Origin: Pilatotrama ljubarskyi
Taxonomy: Eukaryota; Basidiomycota; Agaricomycetes; Polyporales; Polyporaceae
Reading direction: 5' to 3'
Assembly (NCBI GenBank): GCA_022385805.1
Contig: MU277685.1
Location: 1-64,000, forward strand
DNA: 64,000 bases
In this document: piece after piece, positions 12,319 through 24,388 of the stretch
Position numbering within the stretch: position 1 is the stretch's first letter
Layout of the letters: each line of letters begins with the position of its first letter
Made by a program: the position numbers and the translations under genes
Notes under the pieces: generated by a model
The model's database searches: none
Told to the model about the DNA's origin: nothing
What the model saw: the letters and a program-made list of their open reading frames with translations, nothing else

Positions 12319-12738
12319 ACTGGCCGGTGCCATATACGCCGTGTTGGACGACTTTATACGACTTTCCCGATCTTCTTGTAATGTATCGGTGTATCAAGCA
12401 TTGTAACAAGCCCTCGTCCCACATGATTCAGTAGGCGTATAGCGATAGCGATAGGATCCGTATGCCACGCGGCCTGTAACGCTGCTCTGCGTGTTGGCTC
12501 TACGCGTACTGGAGACGCCACAGACGCGTCTTGACGCGCAGCGTCACGCGTCTGTTATGTACCTGCTGTCACGAGAATTACGTCATCGAGGCGTTCCTGG
12601 ACCGGGCGGTGCCGGCTGCGGGCGAGTCGAGCCCCACACTGCGAGGGCGTCGTCCGACACCAGCTTGACTTTCGACGCTCATCTGCAACTGCCGTTTTAC
12701 CCATCACCTCATCCGTTTCACCCGCGAAGCACTTCAGC
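12319..12738. other. Intergenic, G-alpha 3' flank and Pmp3 promoter
   Basis: No gene is seen. The stretch holds a cluster of ACGCGT hexamers (listed separately) about 190-240 bases upstream of the Pmp3 start. Confidence 0.5.
12502..12551. promoter_or_regulatory. Cluster of three ACGCGT (MCB-like) hexamers
   Basis: ACGCGT occurs at 12502, 12524 and 12546, spaced 22 bases apart, upstream of the Pmp3 gene. In ascomycete yeasts ACGCGT is the binding site of the MBF cell-cycle factor. Whether it works so here is inference; a GC-rich background makes single matches weak, but the regular spacing is notable. Confidence 0.35.
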
Positions 12739-13278
12739 ATGGTCCGAGGCTCTGACGTTCTCCTCATCGTCGTACGTATCCATGCAGCAACATGCCTGAG
12801 TAACGATCGGAATAGGTGGACTGAGTGGTGCTGACCAGGTTGCTATACTCTTCCCTCCTGCCGCCGCGGCATTCATCACGGGTTGCAGTTGTGACCTTCT
12901 CATCAATATCCTGCTTACGATGTGAGTTGCAATTGTCGCCACCGGTCCGAGCAGGCGTACTGACGGCGACTCTAGTCTTGGATACCTCCCGGGGCATCTG
13001 GTATGCCCCAATCGCTCACACATCTGCAAGCCAAACGTCTGACCGTACTCTGTACAGCACGCCTTCTGGTTGATATACAAGAAGATGCAAGCCGAGGAGC
13101 GCTACGGCCGCGGAGGCTACATCTGTATGTGCCGTTCTTCCCTTCGCTTAATAACCTCGCTCATGCATTCACCGCAGACGTCGGAAACGGCGAGTATCAG
13201 CCTGCCTATGCGCAGCCTGGTGCCGTTCCTCCTGCGCAGCCCAACTACGGTGCCACCGGTGGCGGCTACGTGCACTAA
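12739..13278 (+). CDS. PMP3: Pmp3-family plasma membrane proteolipid
   Basis: A small two-helix membrane proteolipid of the Pmp3/UPF0057 family, which affects plasma-membrane potential and salt tolerance. Five exons join in phase (12739-12771, 12839-12921, 12976-13000, 13058-13124, 13178-13278), giving 102 residues. The family pattern is complete: SDVLLIVVAILFPPAAAAFITG, then CSCDLLINILLTILGYLPGHLHAFWLIYKK split over exons 2 to 4, followed by MQAEERYG and a hydrophilic tail with the YQPAYAQPG segment ending GGGYVH. The tail is longer than in the ~55-residue yeast protein, as is common in filamentous fungi. Only splicing reveals the gene, since no single frame exceeds a few tens of codons. Confidence 0.93.
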
Positions 13279-16200
13279 TTCGGCCGCCACTGCTTGCTCC
13301 CTTATGATCATGACTGCTGACTCCTTAACGTTCCCTGGACTCGTTCATAACCCTCTGCTCCCCCGAACTGTATGTACACGATGCATTGTAGGACTATCTC
13401 TACCGGATCTATATACCTCGCGTATACGTCTGGTGTCTTCAAGCTCGTTCCTTCCCGTGCTATACATCGCACTGGTGCGCTCGTGTCGGCTGGTATGTTA
13501 CAACTGGTATTCTTATATATCCCGTATTTGTTGACGTATCAGGACACAAGATGACGCATCGTAACTAACCTTTGTATATGCGGTAGCTCTGAGCTCTACT
13601 GCGAAGGGGGCACTACAGGCTAATATCTGCCTGGTCCAGAAGGACAAGCTTTCCGTATGTGTGCCATGAAACCGCCCTTTGTCGAACGTGCAACATTCGG
13701 AGACAGCCATTTGATGCTCAGAAAGGTGTATAGACTAGAGCCCGAGTTTCGCTCACGGCCTTCGCGCGCGACCACATGACGACATGAATACCAAGGGACT
13801 TTGGCATCGTCCACTCATGTAGAGGTTCGTAGCCGTTTCTGTCTTGTGTGTACATGGAGGAATCCTGTTTACCTTGGATGATGAGACGTAGCCTACCCAC
13901 CCGGGTTTCTAACTCCGAAAACCTGCCTTTCAGACACTCAAGTTTTGAGAGCTTGTTGGTATGTATCTGATTTACGCTGCTATTGTAGACCGAATTTTAC
14001 ACTTCTACACAGATAACAGCGAGATAGCCATGGCTTTCACTTCGGCGGCAGGCACCGCAATACAACGAGCCTCGAGGAACCGTGGGTAGAGGACTCGTCG
14101 TCCGGGCTGACCTGCTGGAGCCTGGAGGTACCGACCCTGTATCCGCCACTTCTCACCGCACCCTCTTTGCAATCCGATGCTGGGCATCCTTCCCACCCTC
14201 GTCGTTGTTCCTCCACTCTTCCAGAATCCGCCGCAAGGAGGTTTGACAATTTCTAACTGCCTTGACAGGACATTGCACGCCCAGGGGTAGCGATTCCTGA
14301 CTTGGCGCCGGCCGTCAATTCCAATACTCTCTCCGCAGTCGTCGACGTCCGCCAAGGGGATCTGGCTCTTCGACCACAGTGCGCAGATGCGCGACCACTC
14401 GAGGTTTGACTCAACGCACCTGCAGACTGTTTGCTGCCACTGCAGAGCTGAGCTGCTCTGTCAAGCAGTGCACGATGCTCACCGGCGTCCCTAGGCGTTC
14501 GAGAAGCCCCGGACTACGCTCGCGACGACGCCTGCTAGCCCGAGCTCCAACGCGCTCCACATAGATGGGATCCGGACAGGCCTGTGCTGTGGCGCTGCGA
14601 AGCTTGGAACTCATCTCAAAGGATGCGTATTTGAGGGCGCTCGGAGCGTACCGGAGGCATCTGCGGCGTAGCAAGCGGAGGCTTCGGAATATGCTCTCTT
14701 GACGGAGCAACTGCAGCATTGTCAAATTGACGACCAGGATGAATGTAGGGGACGATGTGACTTGGCCGCCATGATGGATGTCATAATGCAGGCGCCCATC
14801 CATGAACCGATGGCAAGGATGTCTGGAGATGCGTTGTCGCAGGCATCTCCCTGCTAATCACGTGCATAGGAGGATCTCCGAGGGGCAGGGCTGTACCAAA
14901 TAAGTATGCCCTAATAAAGCACGCCGTTGGACGACGGCCCAGCCCGGGGTGGAGTCAATTGGAGCGCGCCGAGAGAGGAGTTGACGGGTTCCGCGGTGAG
15001 AGGTACAGGTATCCAAGGTCTTTCTTGCACGGTCTACCCCATTGGAGAGAGCAATTTGCCTGACGAGGAAGTTCGCGTCAGATGGGCGTCCGCCCCCAGC
15101 AATGGAAGTCCTCAAGCGGACTGCTCGTTTGCATTGGCCCAGAGAGTAGGGGTTCGGTATGCAGCAACTCGAAGCCGTTCCGGGGGTGTCTACAAGCGAA
15201 GATCCGTCAGGTTACATCGACTCGCAGGAGACTTGAGACGAGCAAACTCACGAGAAGGATCTGCACTGATCTGGTAGAGTTATACGCTGGAGTGAGACCG
15301 GGTGATGATCGATGATCGCCTGAGAAGCGTTCGGAGACGGATAGTGCGGATGGACTTGACTACGAGATGGGATACCAAGAGCCTTGTTCGGACTCGAGCT
15401 CGGGTGACGATGGGTGCACCTGGTAACATCGGAGGGTGTCGTGGCGGGATAGGCCTCGGAGATGGGGGACCAGCTTATATGGTCTCTCGGTGGTGGCGCT
15501 GTGGCACGTCTTAGCATGAATACGCTTTGAAGTGCGCCTTTGTCATTGAACTCACGTCTATACGCGGACTCGTATCTCCTTCATGCTTTCATGTGCTTGT
15601 TTACTGTTGTAGGACCAGGCTCAAGAAGGCTGTTTGTCGCGACAATTGGCCAGCATGATCGTGCACTATCTCAGATGCGTTTGGCGGTAACTCGCGGGCG
15701 GCCAAGGGTCATTGTTGGCAAAGCGTCACGATCCATTGAAGCTAGGCTAGGAAGCGCACAGAATGTACCACTACTTCCACTAACCTCTGCACCACGAAAG
15801 GAAGGGTACGAAAGCATAAATCGAGGAAGAGAGGGTCGCTATCGCACCTAAACTTCAGGAACTGCGGTAGCAAGAAGCCGCTGGACCTGTATATGAGGGT
15901 GCTTCACTTGAAGGAGACCGTGAGGTCGTCGCGCGAAATAGTAGAAAAGCCAGACGAGAGCAGACAAGGTATTGCATTGGAGGGCATGTAGACGACCGGT
16001 CAGTACAAGATGAGCGAATGAGGGTTGTACCTTCCGTGACAAACCTCTCTGCCTTGGAAGAAAGAGGCATTGAAGTAATAAAGTGAAAGGCAGTCGGTCT
16101 TGCACCAGAAAGCCACTTCAGGAGCTGCGGTCGACGTTCCCGCTGCGCCTGTACACATTAATGGTGCTGGCAGAAAAGCATAGGCGCCCGCAATGCGAAA

Positions 16201-16339
16201 ACTAAGTAGTGAGGCGGAGATTAAAAGCGCGACACTCCGCCGCACGCGTCGACGCGTCGGGCAAGAGACGCGTCCAGCCACCGCGCGTCACTCTCAGCCT
16301 GCATGTCGTCCTTGTAGACCTACTACTCGAACCGCCATC
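13279..16339. other. Gene-poor 3 kb with possible decayed F-box/LRR-type gene (minus strand, ~15490-13990)
   Basis: No intact gene could be built. On the minus strand, fragments are reminiscent of mushroom F-box/LRR proteins: a TATATAAG-like box near 15478, a PPERLRVAAYRTPTLW stretch near 15200 (similar in feel to the usual WR..A..TP.LW line), and a Leu-rich piece around 14650-14750 (TMLQLLRQESIFRSL, FEMSSKL). Several stops interrupt every frame and no consistent splice chain was found. A decayed gene is the simplest reading, but it is inference. The last ~150 bases are the MSH2 promoter. Confidence 0.3.
16244..16273. promoter_or_regulatory. Three MCB boxes (ACGCGT) in the MSH2 promoter
   Basis: ACGCGT occurs at 16244-16249, 16252-16257 and 16268-16273, about 67-96 bases before the MSH2 ATG. 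In budding and fission yeast, MBF binds this hexamer and drives G1/S expression of DNA replication and repair genes. Finding a tight cluster directly before a mismatch-repair gene supports the same control here. Confidence 0.6.
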
Positions 16340-19300
16340 ATGTCGCTCATGTACGGAAAGGAGAAGGACGCGGAGTACGAGATTGGTATGTTTGCGGTTT
16401 CCAGGATGGCATATAGCCGCGCGAACTGAGCGGGAATTGCAGACAACTCCTCACATCCCGGCTTCTGCTCCTTCTTTGCGAGACTCCCACCAAAATCTCC
16501 CGAGACTGGCACCGTTCGCCTCTTCTACAGGAACGAATACTACTCCGTGCACGGTCCCGACGCGCTCTTCGTCGCCAACCATGTATTCCGCACGAACTCA
16601 GTCATCAAATACTTAGGCGGCCGTGCTGGTCTGCCCAGCGTCACCCTCAGCGAGAGTCTCGCAAAGAGCTTCCTCAGGGATGCCTTAACGAGCAAGCAAC
16701 TGAAGGTCGAGATATGGGCCCCGGAAGCTGGTCAGGGAAAGAAGGCGACCAAGTTCGTTCTGGATAAAGAGGTACGTGCCAGAGTGCCCCTCTCTCTCTT
16801 GCAATGGGCCGCTGAGTCTAGCATAGGCTTCGCCAGGAAACTTGTCAGCAGTAGAGGATATGCTCTTCGTCAACACTGATATCGTCTCTGCTCCCATTGT
16901 CATGGCCATCAAGGTCGCCAACGCACCTGCCATCGCTGGAAACAATGCAGCGAAGACCAAGACCGTCGGAATAGCATACGCGGATAGCAGTACGCGCGAA
17001 CTCGGCGTTGCGGACTTCGTAGACAATGATCTCTTCTCCAATACCGAGGTGAGCTTCAGTCGGACCACGGCCTGCTGAACCATACACTCATGCTATACGC
17101 AGACTCTCATAATCCAGCTCTCGGTGAAAGAAGCCATTATACCGACCGGGACAGCTTCGGGCACTACAGAGCGTGACTTCGATCTCAAGAGGCTCAAGGA
17201 GGTTCTGGATCGTTGTGGTGTGGTTATCACTGAAAGGAAACCTAGTGCGTACGAAAGGTTCAACGGAGAGCCTTTCGCTAAATGGTTCCCGTGTAGGTGA
17301 TTTCATGACCAAGAGCATTGGCGACGACCTGCTCCGACTGCTGAACCCGAGCTCAATGCCGTCCTCGTCCAGCTCTGACGCTGCTGCTACTATCCGTAAG
17401 CCGTGACGACGTCTTATACTGTGCACGCTCTGTGCGCTGACCGCCTATATGCAGCTCAACTACAGCTGCCCACAGCGCCAGCAGCGCTATCAGCCCTCGT
17501 CTCCTATCTGTCCCTCCTATCTGACCCCTCTAACCATGGGGCGTGGAGCATACGAACGCACGACCTTTCGCAATATATGCGCCTAGACGCAAGTGCACTG
17601 CGTGCTCTCAACCTCACAGAAGCTCCCGGTAACATTGTACGTAATACAATTCGTCGTGTTGAGTGTACTTCTACTCACGAGACCACGAACAGGGGTCGAA
17701 CAAGAACACGACGTTGTTCGGACTTCTGAACAAGTGCAAGACGGCCCAGGGCTCTAGGTTGCTCGGTAGCTGGCTCAAACAACCTCTTGTCAACCGTCAT
17801 GAGATCTGTACGTTCTGGCACATTTGCGCATTCACCTCTTGCTCAATAGGTTACACAGTGAAGAGGCAGAGTCTTGTCGAAGCTTTCTTCGAAGATGGCA
17901 ACTCTCGCCGCATCCTGCAGGTAGGGTGGAAGCTGCTGTGGTCTTGATCAAAGATTAACGGGAGACGTGCTTTCTAGGACGATTATCTCAAGCTCATGCC
18001 GGATATGCACCGCATTTGCAAGCGATTCCAGAAATCAATCGCGTCCTTGGAAGACGTCGTCCGTGTGTATCAGGCTGTACTAAAGGTATTGCATGACAAG
18101 CTGCTAGCCCAGACCACGTGCTAACTTCTGTTCAGCTCGAGGGCCTCATCAGCGCCATCGAAGGTATGGACACGAGCTCAGAGGCTCAGAAGGCTCTCCT
18201 CGAGGAGATGTACCTCACTCCGTTCCGCGTACGCCTGAGTCTCACTTTCCCCGTTGTGCTCGACTCAATACCTTACAGGAATACGACACCGCGCTCAGCA
18301 AGTACTCAGAGATGGTGCAACAGACGCTGGATCTCGACGAGCTGGAGAACCACAACTTCGTGATCAAGCCCGACTATGACGACCGCCTCCGCACGCTCGC
18401 CGACCAGCTCGCCGAGGTGCGCGATGGACTTGACGCGGAGCACCGCCAGGTCGGCAAGACGCTCGGGCTGGAGCTCGACAAGAAGCTGCACCTGGAGAAC
18501 TCGCCGCAGTATGGCTACTGTTTCCGCGTCACAAAAGGAGTGCGTCCACTCTGCGTGGTTCCGTCTCAGTGTGGGATGCTTGGCTAACACGTAGAGGCGA
18601 GTAGGACGCGAAGGTGTTGCTAGACGCGCCGCGAAAGTGGATCGAGCTCGGTGCGATGAAGAGCGGCGTGTTCTTCACGACTCCCACGCTCAAGCAGCTC
18701 TCGACGGAGTACAGCGATATTCGGGAGCACTACTCCCGCACGCAGAGTGGGCTTGTGAAGGAGGTGGTGACCATCGCCTGTGAGTTTGCGCGACTAGGGC
18801 GGCCCCCTGAGCACTGTTCTGATATCACACAGCTACCTACACGCCCGTGCTGGAGGCTTGGAATAACGTCATCGCGCACTTGGACGTGATCATCAGGTAT
18901 GTACCCTTTGAATATAACTGTCGCGCTGTGCTGAGGACGATCGGCTTTTAGCTTGGCTCATGTCGCTGTCAATGCACCCGAGTCGTACGTCAAGCCTGAG
19001 ATTCTGGAGAAAGGCAAGCGTCACGATCCTCTCCTTGATCGGCGTAGCTGACTGCACGGCCCACCATAGGATCTGGCAGTCTCGTCTTGAAGGAAGCCCG
19101 ACATCCATGTCTCGAAGTCCAGGATGAAATCAGCTTCATCCCGAACGATGTAGAGATGATCAAGGGTAAGCACCTCCATCCCACGCTAATGTTCATTACT
19201 GAACAACGCGGGCGACAGACGAGAGCGAGTTCCAGATCATCAGTGAGCAACTTCGTCTTCGTGCCGTTCGTATTTAAGCGTTGACCGCTTGCGCAGCCGG

Positions 19301-20337
19301 TCCTAACATGGGCGGAAAGAGCACATACATCCGCCAAGTAGGCGTCATCGCGCTCATGGCGCAGACAGGGAGCTTCGTTCCCTGTTCGGAGGCCCACCTT
19401 CCGATATTTGACTCTATCTTGTGTCGTGTCGGTGCGGGAGACAGCCAGCTGAAGGGTATCTCCACGTTCATGGCTGAGATGCTGGAGACTGCGACGATCC
19501 TTCGGGTATGTATGATTGGTGCCAGTCTATACGCAGAAGCACTGAACTCGTGTCTGTGTAGTCGGCTTCCAAGGACTCGTTGATCATCATCGACGAGCTT
19601 GGCAGAGGTATGTACACACCACCTCAGCCATGGGTTGCTTCGACTGAAGTCAGGTTAGGGACATCTACGTACGATGGCTTCGGTTTGGCCTGGGCCATCT
19701 CCGAGTATGTTCTCTCCTTGCCCCTCCGTGTTGGCTCTCGCTCACGAAAACGTGACGCAGACACATCGCATCCCAAATTCACGCGTTCTGCATGTTCGCG
19801 ACCCACTTCCACGAGCTCACCGCACTCGACCAAGAGATCAAACACGTCAAGAACCTGCACGTCGTCGCGCACGTTTCCAACGCAGACGAGGGCGGGCGCG
19901 ATCGTGATATCACCTTGCTGTATAAGGTCGAGCCAGGTGTATGCGACCAGAGTTTCGGCATTCACGTCGCGGAGCTTGCGAACTTTCCTGAGAGTGTTGT
20001 CAAGGTGCGCTCTCTTCTGCCAACGCGCATGGTGTCCGTCTCACACAGTTCTGCGCAGCTGGCACGAAGAAAAGCCGACGAGCTTGAGGACTTCAATCAC
20101 GCGAAGGCCGAGCCGGATCTTCCGCCGGAGGTGGTTGAGGAGGGTACGCAGATTGTCGAGGAGCTGCTCCGCACATGGGCTGCCACTCAGTCCGGGCACG
20201 ACGGCGAAGATGTTGTAATGGCGGACGAGGAGTTCGATGAGGAAGCACAGCTGGAAGAACTGAGGCGCTGCGTCGAGAAGTTCCGCCCGAAGATTGAAAG
20301 CAATCCGTGGGTGCAGAATGTCCTCGCCTCGCTCTGA
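16340..20337 (+). CDS. MSH2: DNA mismatch repair protein MSH2
   Basis: MSH2 pairs with MSH6 or MSH3 to recognise mismatches and loops in nuclear DNA and uses ATP to start repair. The gene has many exons from ATG 16340 ([10 protein letters not shown]) to the stop at 20337. In order: N-terminal domain with [17 protein letters not shown] and NSVIKYLGG; connector with [16 protein letters not shown]; clamp/lever with [16 protein letters not shown] and [20 protein letters not shown]; coiled lever with [14 protein letters not shown]. The ATPase follows: [13 protein letters not shown] (Walker A), [25 protein letters not shown] (Walker B), [15 protein letters not shown] and FATHFHELT, then a C-terminal helical dimerisation tail ending [11 protein letters not shown]. 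All key motifs are intact. The promoter carries three MCB boxes. Exon borders were read by eye, so small errors are possible; identity is firm. Confidence 0.95.
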
Positions 20338-20671
20338 TTGTCGATTTTTGCTCCTTCTCACGTTACTCGTAGCTATCGTATTTGCTGTCTTGATCCTTTG
20401 CTAATTGCTACTGCATGCTCCTCTTGGACTCTCTTTAGTTGTGCTGGATCGCGATCGTCAAAGCTTCTTGAGCAGACAATATCGTCCCTTTGAGTACATC
20501 GTATATGGTCTCATAGAAGTAGCGTACTCCGAGAGGTTCCGATCGTATGTATGGGCTTTTTTCACTTTTCTTCCGAAATCATCCAAGAAACCCGGTCGGG
20601 CGAGCAGATCACGAGTCTCGACAAAAGGAGGAGAACAACTGTAGAACGCTAGTAGCGGAGCCCTCCGCTCT
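20338..20671. other. Short convergent intergenic region
   Basis: This sits between the MSH2 stop and the stop of the uncharacterised gene on the other strand. It is T-rich and probably holds both 3' UTRs. Nothing else was seen. Confidence 0.5.
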
Positions 20672-22545
20672 TCAGTTCGCAAGGGTGGCCCTGGAGGACT
20701 TGCGGGAGAGCGACCGCTGGCCGTTGGTGAGCTCAGGGGTGAGCAAGTACGAGGAGTTGGCAGCATCGCCTGCGTCGAACTCGGTGCCATCCGCCTCCCC
20801 GTCCGACTCAGCTCCGTCGTCCTCGTAGGTGGCGCTCTTGGCGCCGTTAGCGATCGCCGAGCGAGTGATGGCGTTTCCCTTGATCATCCGGTTAGCAATA
20901 CTTGTCAACGCGTCTACGTGTGATCAGAGCTCACCTTCCCGGCCTTGTACCAAGCCACGCTGGCGGGGTTGATGTCGTGCCAGAAGAGGAAGCTGCCCTG
21001 GGAGCTGACCATCATCTCGCCGCCGTGGCCCTTGATCTGGACGTGCTTCAAGGCGAGCGGGTCAGAGTCTATGGCGGAGACTACGTCCCTCTCCGCCTGT
21101 TGGCAGCTGATGCCTTGTGGGAGAGTGAGCTCGACCCTCGCCTCAGTGGCGCCCTCCTGTACAGTATGTCACGATCAATATCGGAAACCGGCAAGGGTAG
21201 AGAATAGCTCACGGACCTTGTAGATGAACTTCATGATGTAGGATTTGCCCCAGAGGTACTCTCCGATGGCCCTGGCGGTCTTCATGACGATCCTGGGAGA
21301 GGAGAATGCGAGCTCGGCCTTGTAGACGCGGGCCTGCCAAAACAGGCGTCAGACATGCTCTCCAAGTACAAGGCAGAGTCTCGCACCTTTCCGTCCGTGG
21401 GTATCTTCGGGATGACCGGAACATCCATAGCCACAGCAGTCTTGGCGCTGAACGCGCCGGACGCGTCCTTGATGATATGAATGCTCGTCTTTGGGCCCAG
21501 GCTGGCTAGGTTCTCTTGCCAGATTGGCTTCAGAGTCTTCACCTCACCCTTCAGGATCTCCGACTCTTGATAGTTAAGAGTCAGATAGGCCCGAAGGACG
21601 GGCGTGAACTCTCCAGTGACGGCCAGTCCTTGTCTGTGCTTCGTATTAACAGAAGCACGGGCTCTGAGCCATAAACTGCATACCCGACATTCCTCCATGT
21701 CAGGACGGGATTCATGGTCTCATTGTCAGTGCCCATTTCGTTGATGAAACCTATGAAGACGGCCGTATGAGCTTCCCCAATCGGTAGGTTCGTACAAGCA
21801 GCGGCTCACCCAAAGCGATGGTGACTGGATGGCCGGTGTTGTTGACCGCCTGAATGCCCTTGGTCCCTGGAAGGGGAACAGGAGGCTGGACGGAGTTGGA
21901 GATGTTAACCTTGCTTCATCGAGGGACTACTCGAGTAGTACCTACCGTGAAGGAGTAGACGGGCGGATTGATGCTAGTGTTGAGATCCAAAGTAGTGGTT
22001 TCTCCAACCTGGGGGAGTTACGTGAGGCGAGGACCATGCAGCGAGTCCAAGAAAATACTCACACCGATGGGTGTATAGTTGCTTGCAGATACGATCTTCG
22101 AGTTTCCTCCAATCTGGGGCATGCAGAAGCCCAGCCTGCATGAGAGCCTCATCAATTCTGGCGTCTCTGCGGAAGGCATGATAAAGACGAACTGGTTCGT
22201 GTAAGTGGCGTCGAGTACGGAGCCGCCTGTATAGGGAACATCAGCCTATATCCTGAGAACCAAAGACACGATCAACCAACCTGTGGCGGACAGCGTGGTG
22301 ACCCTATGGGGAGGTCGAGGCTATAAGTTGAAGTCCTCCGAGCATCATCGCGGCGTACTCACTTCCACGCCACAGGGAATTGCTTCACAAACAAGTCGGG
22401 GGTGGGAGGGGTGAAGCAAAGCATCAGCGTGACATTGTCGCCGAGGTTGTGGCTGCAAGAAGACGAGTCAGTGGGGACAGTGAGCTGCGATGAACCGCAG
22501 GCTGACTGACCTCCAGAATCTAAGATCCTTGGTGAAAACAGACAT
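20672..22545 (-). CDS. Uncharacterised fungal protein, member A of a divergent paralogous pair
   Basis: No known family was recognised. Splicing from ATG 22545 gives about 417 residues in roughly 12 exons, ending with the stop at 20672. Order: a start MSVFTKDLRFWSHNLGDNV and LMLCFTPPTPDLFV; a LGFCMPQIGG motif (~62-71); VNNTGHPVTIALGFINE (~121-137); FTPVLRAYLTLNYQE (~163-177); PIWQENLASLG (~189-199); ARVYKAELAFSSPRIV (~237-252); and a C-terminal piece with SCQQAERDVVSAIDSDPL and the aromatic GSFLFWHDINP. The tail is acidic then Ser/Arg-rich. The composition suggests beta-rich domains; no signal peptide or membrane segment is seen, so it is probably cytosolic. One intron (~22130-22186) is inferred from splice signals and from the paralogue; retaining it would add 19 residues. 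It starts head-to-head with its paralogue at 24389. Confidence 0.75.
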
Positions 22546-24388
22546 TGCAGAAGACGGCGAGAGGAAGAACGGGGAATGTGGTGCTGAGTGTCTCGTGGAT
22601 TGCGCGAGCTTGGTCAAGTGCGATTCTGAGGAGAGCTGTTCCGTTCTGTATGGTATATATAGTTGTGGGCTCCTTGCGCGCCCATCTCGCAGCGCAATTG
22701 GGCATCCCCAAAGAGCTGAATAGTCCAATGCGGATACGGCGCGGTGCCTCTCCGGTGTAGTGTTCTGTCTGGGAGGGTTTCAACATGGACCTGGCGAGAG
22801 CTCGGTGAGGTACTGCGCCGGGCTTGAGCGCAAGGCCCGCCTCCGGCATAGCGTCCTCAGAACCCGAAGCGTAGAACGCGTCGCTCCAGGTACTGAGTGT
22901 GGGGTACATTGGTACCTGCCGCGACGTCTGGCGTACGTAGTGGACTCTCAAGATTGTTACGTATTGCCATCCTTCTCGGAGCAACCATGCCCCGGTACTG
23001 CAAGTGGCCTCCTCAATTGTGATTCACCAAAGTTCAGCATCTGACATTCGGTAACACTCACCTGTCTAGATGTTCCTGTACCTGCAGGGTCTTGTTCGAA
23101 TGATGGCCGTGCAAGTTGACCTGAGAACGGAGAACGGGTTTATGAAGACCGACTACGCTACGACAAGTAACTCAGGTAAGTAGGTAAAAACCTAATACCT
23201 CGCCGGCCCGGGCAAATAAGTGGTCGATAAGAGCACTAATGTAATAAGTATTGCAAATGTGGAGGGAGGGATAGCACTTCTGCCGGTGACGCGACCTGCG
23301 CCACTGCTGCCAGTGCAGGCGCCAAATTACGAGTCGTAGAAGGAAAGGACCCAAGTTAGGCGCGCGAGCGCCAATGAGCTCGCAGCCTGTGACACTGCCA
23401 ACTACTATGAGCTACTACGACCTATGGACTAGCATCGCCAGACTCTACGTGCTGTGGCTGAATGTCAACCGGGATATCGACAGAAGAAGTCCGAAATTTG
23501 TTGATCATCGCCGGAAATGCGCTCAGGCTCCTTCAGCAGATTGGACTTATTTCCCGGAAGGAGTTCGAGGGCCCGCTCCTCTGTCGGAGGGCCTGCGGCC
23601 TCACTCTACTCCCACAATAGCGGTTGGATTCCGGAACACTCCTCTTCCGGCGTTCCTGGAGGGCGAGCTAAGCTGGTCGAAGCGTGAAGTGCTTGTCACT
23701 GCCGCTTAAGTTGACAAGTCTGCTCTAATTCGCGCACCGCCCGATCCTAACGCGATGCGAAGGAATAAGCAAATGACCAGATCTAGACCAGACCTCAGAG
23801 TTCACCGTCCTAAGCAATCGCCGGCCTCTGATGGAGTTACTGGTATGCAGAACACCTTCCCTGTCAACTAGCTGTGTTTCAGACGTCATGACTCTGGTTC
23901 CGCCTTCCCGTCATGGCTGGCTGCGTGTCTGCACAGATATCGAAGCGAATGCATTCACAATCATATGGCCTCCCAAAGGAAATGGAATTACGCTTCACCT
24001 AGAGGCATCGACTCTCCGAAGGTGAGCCCCTGCGTCGCGTCGCGCGTCTCAGACTAACTCCATCCGCTGGCACAATAGCTAGTCCATCGGCACCAATGCG
24101 AGGGCAACGGAGCCAATTATTGCCCTCCGGTGGGGCCAACCTCCGTCGCCCTGAATTTGAAGCAACGCGAAGATCCAGGCCGCGAGTAGCACAGAGACTC
24201 GGAGGAGCGTAGCCCACGATTTGTCATAGCCGAAGCGTTTCGGTCAGTCAGTTGGCAGTGACCTTGTCTTCTACATGGAACAGAGGTACTCGAGCACATC
24301 AGACGCTCCATCGTACGGGGACTCATAAGTGTCCAAGGCCCCGGTTGGTGCTGGCCGCGCAGCCTCCGATCTCTCCGCCTCCCTCACC
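22546..24388. other. 1.84 kb divergent intergenic region between the paralogous pair
   Basis: Several open frames exist (for example 23374-23709, +), but none shows a conserved motif or splice chain. This is long for a shared promoter in this window, so it may also hold a degraded gene or a non-coding transcript. A small palindrome TAGGTAAAAACCTA lies near 23179. Confidence 0.4.

Noticed and set aside
23170..23200. Palindrome TAGGTAAAAACCTA
   Set aside because: Too short and isolated to call a transposon end or operator; no second copy was found nearby.
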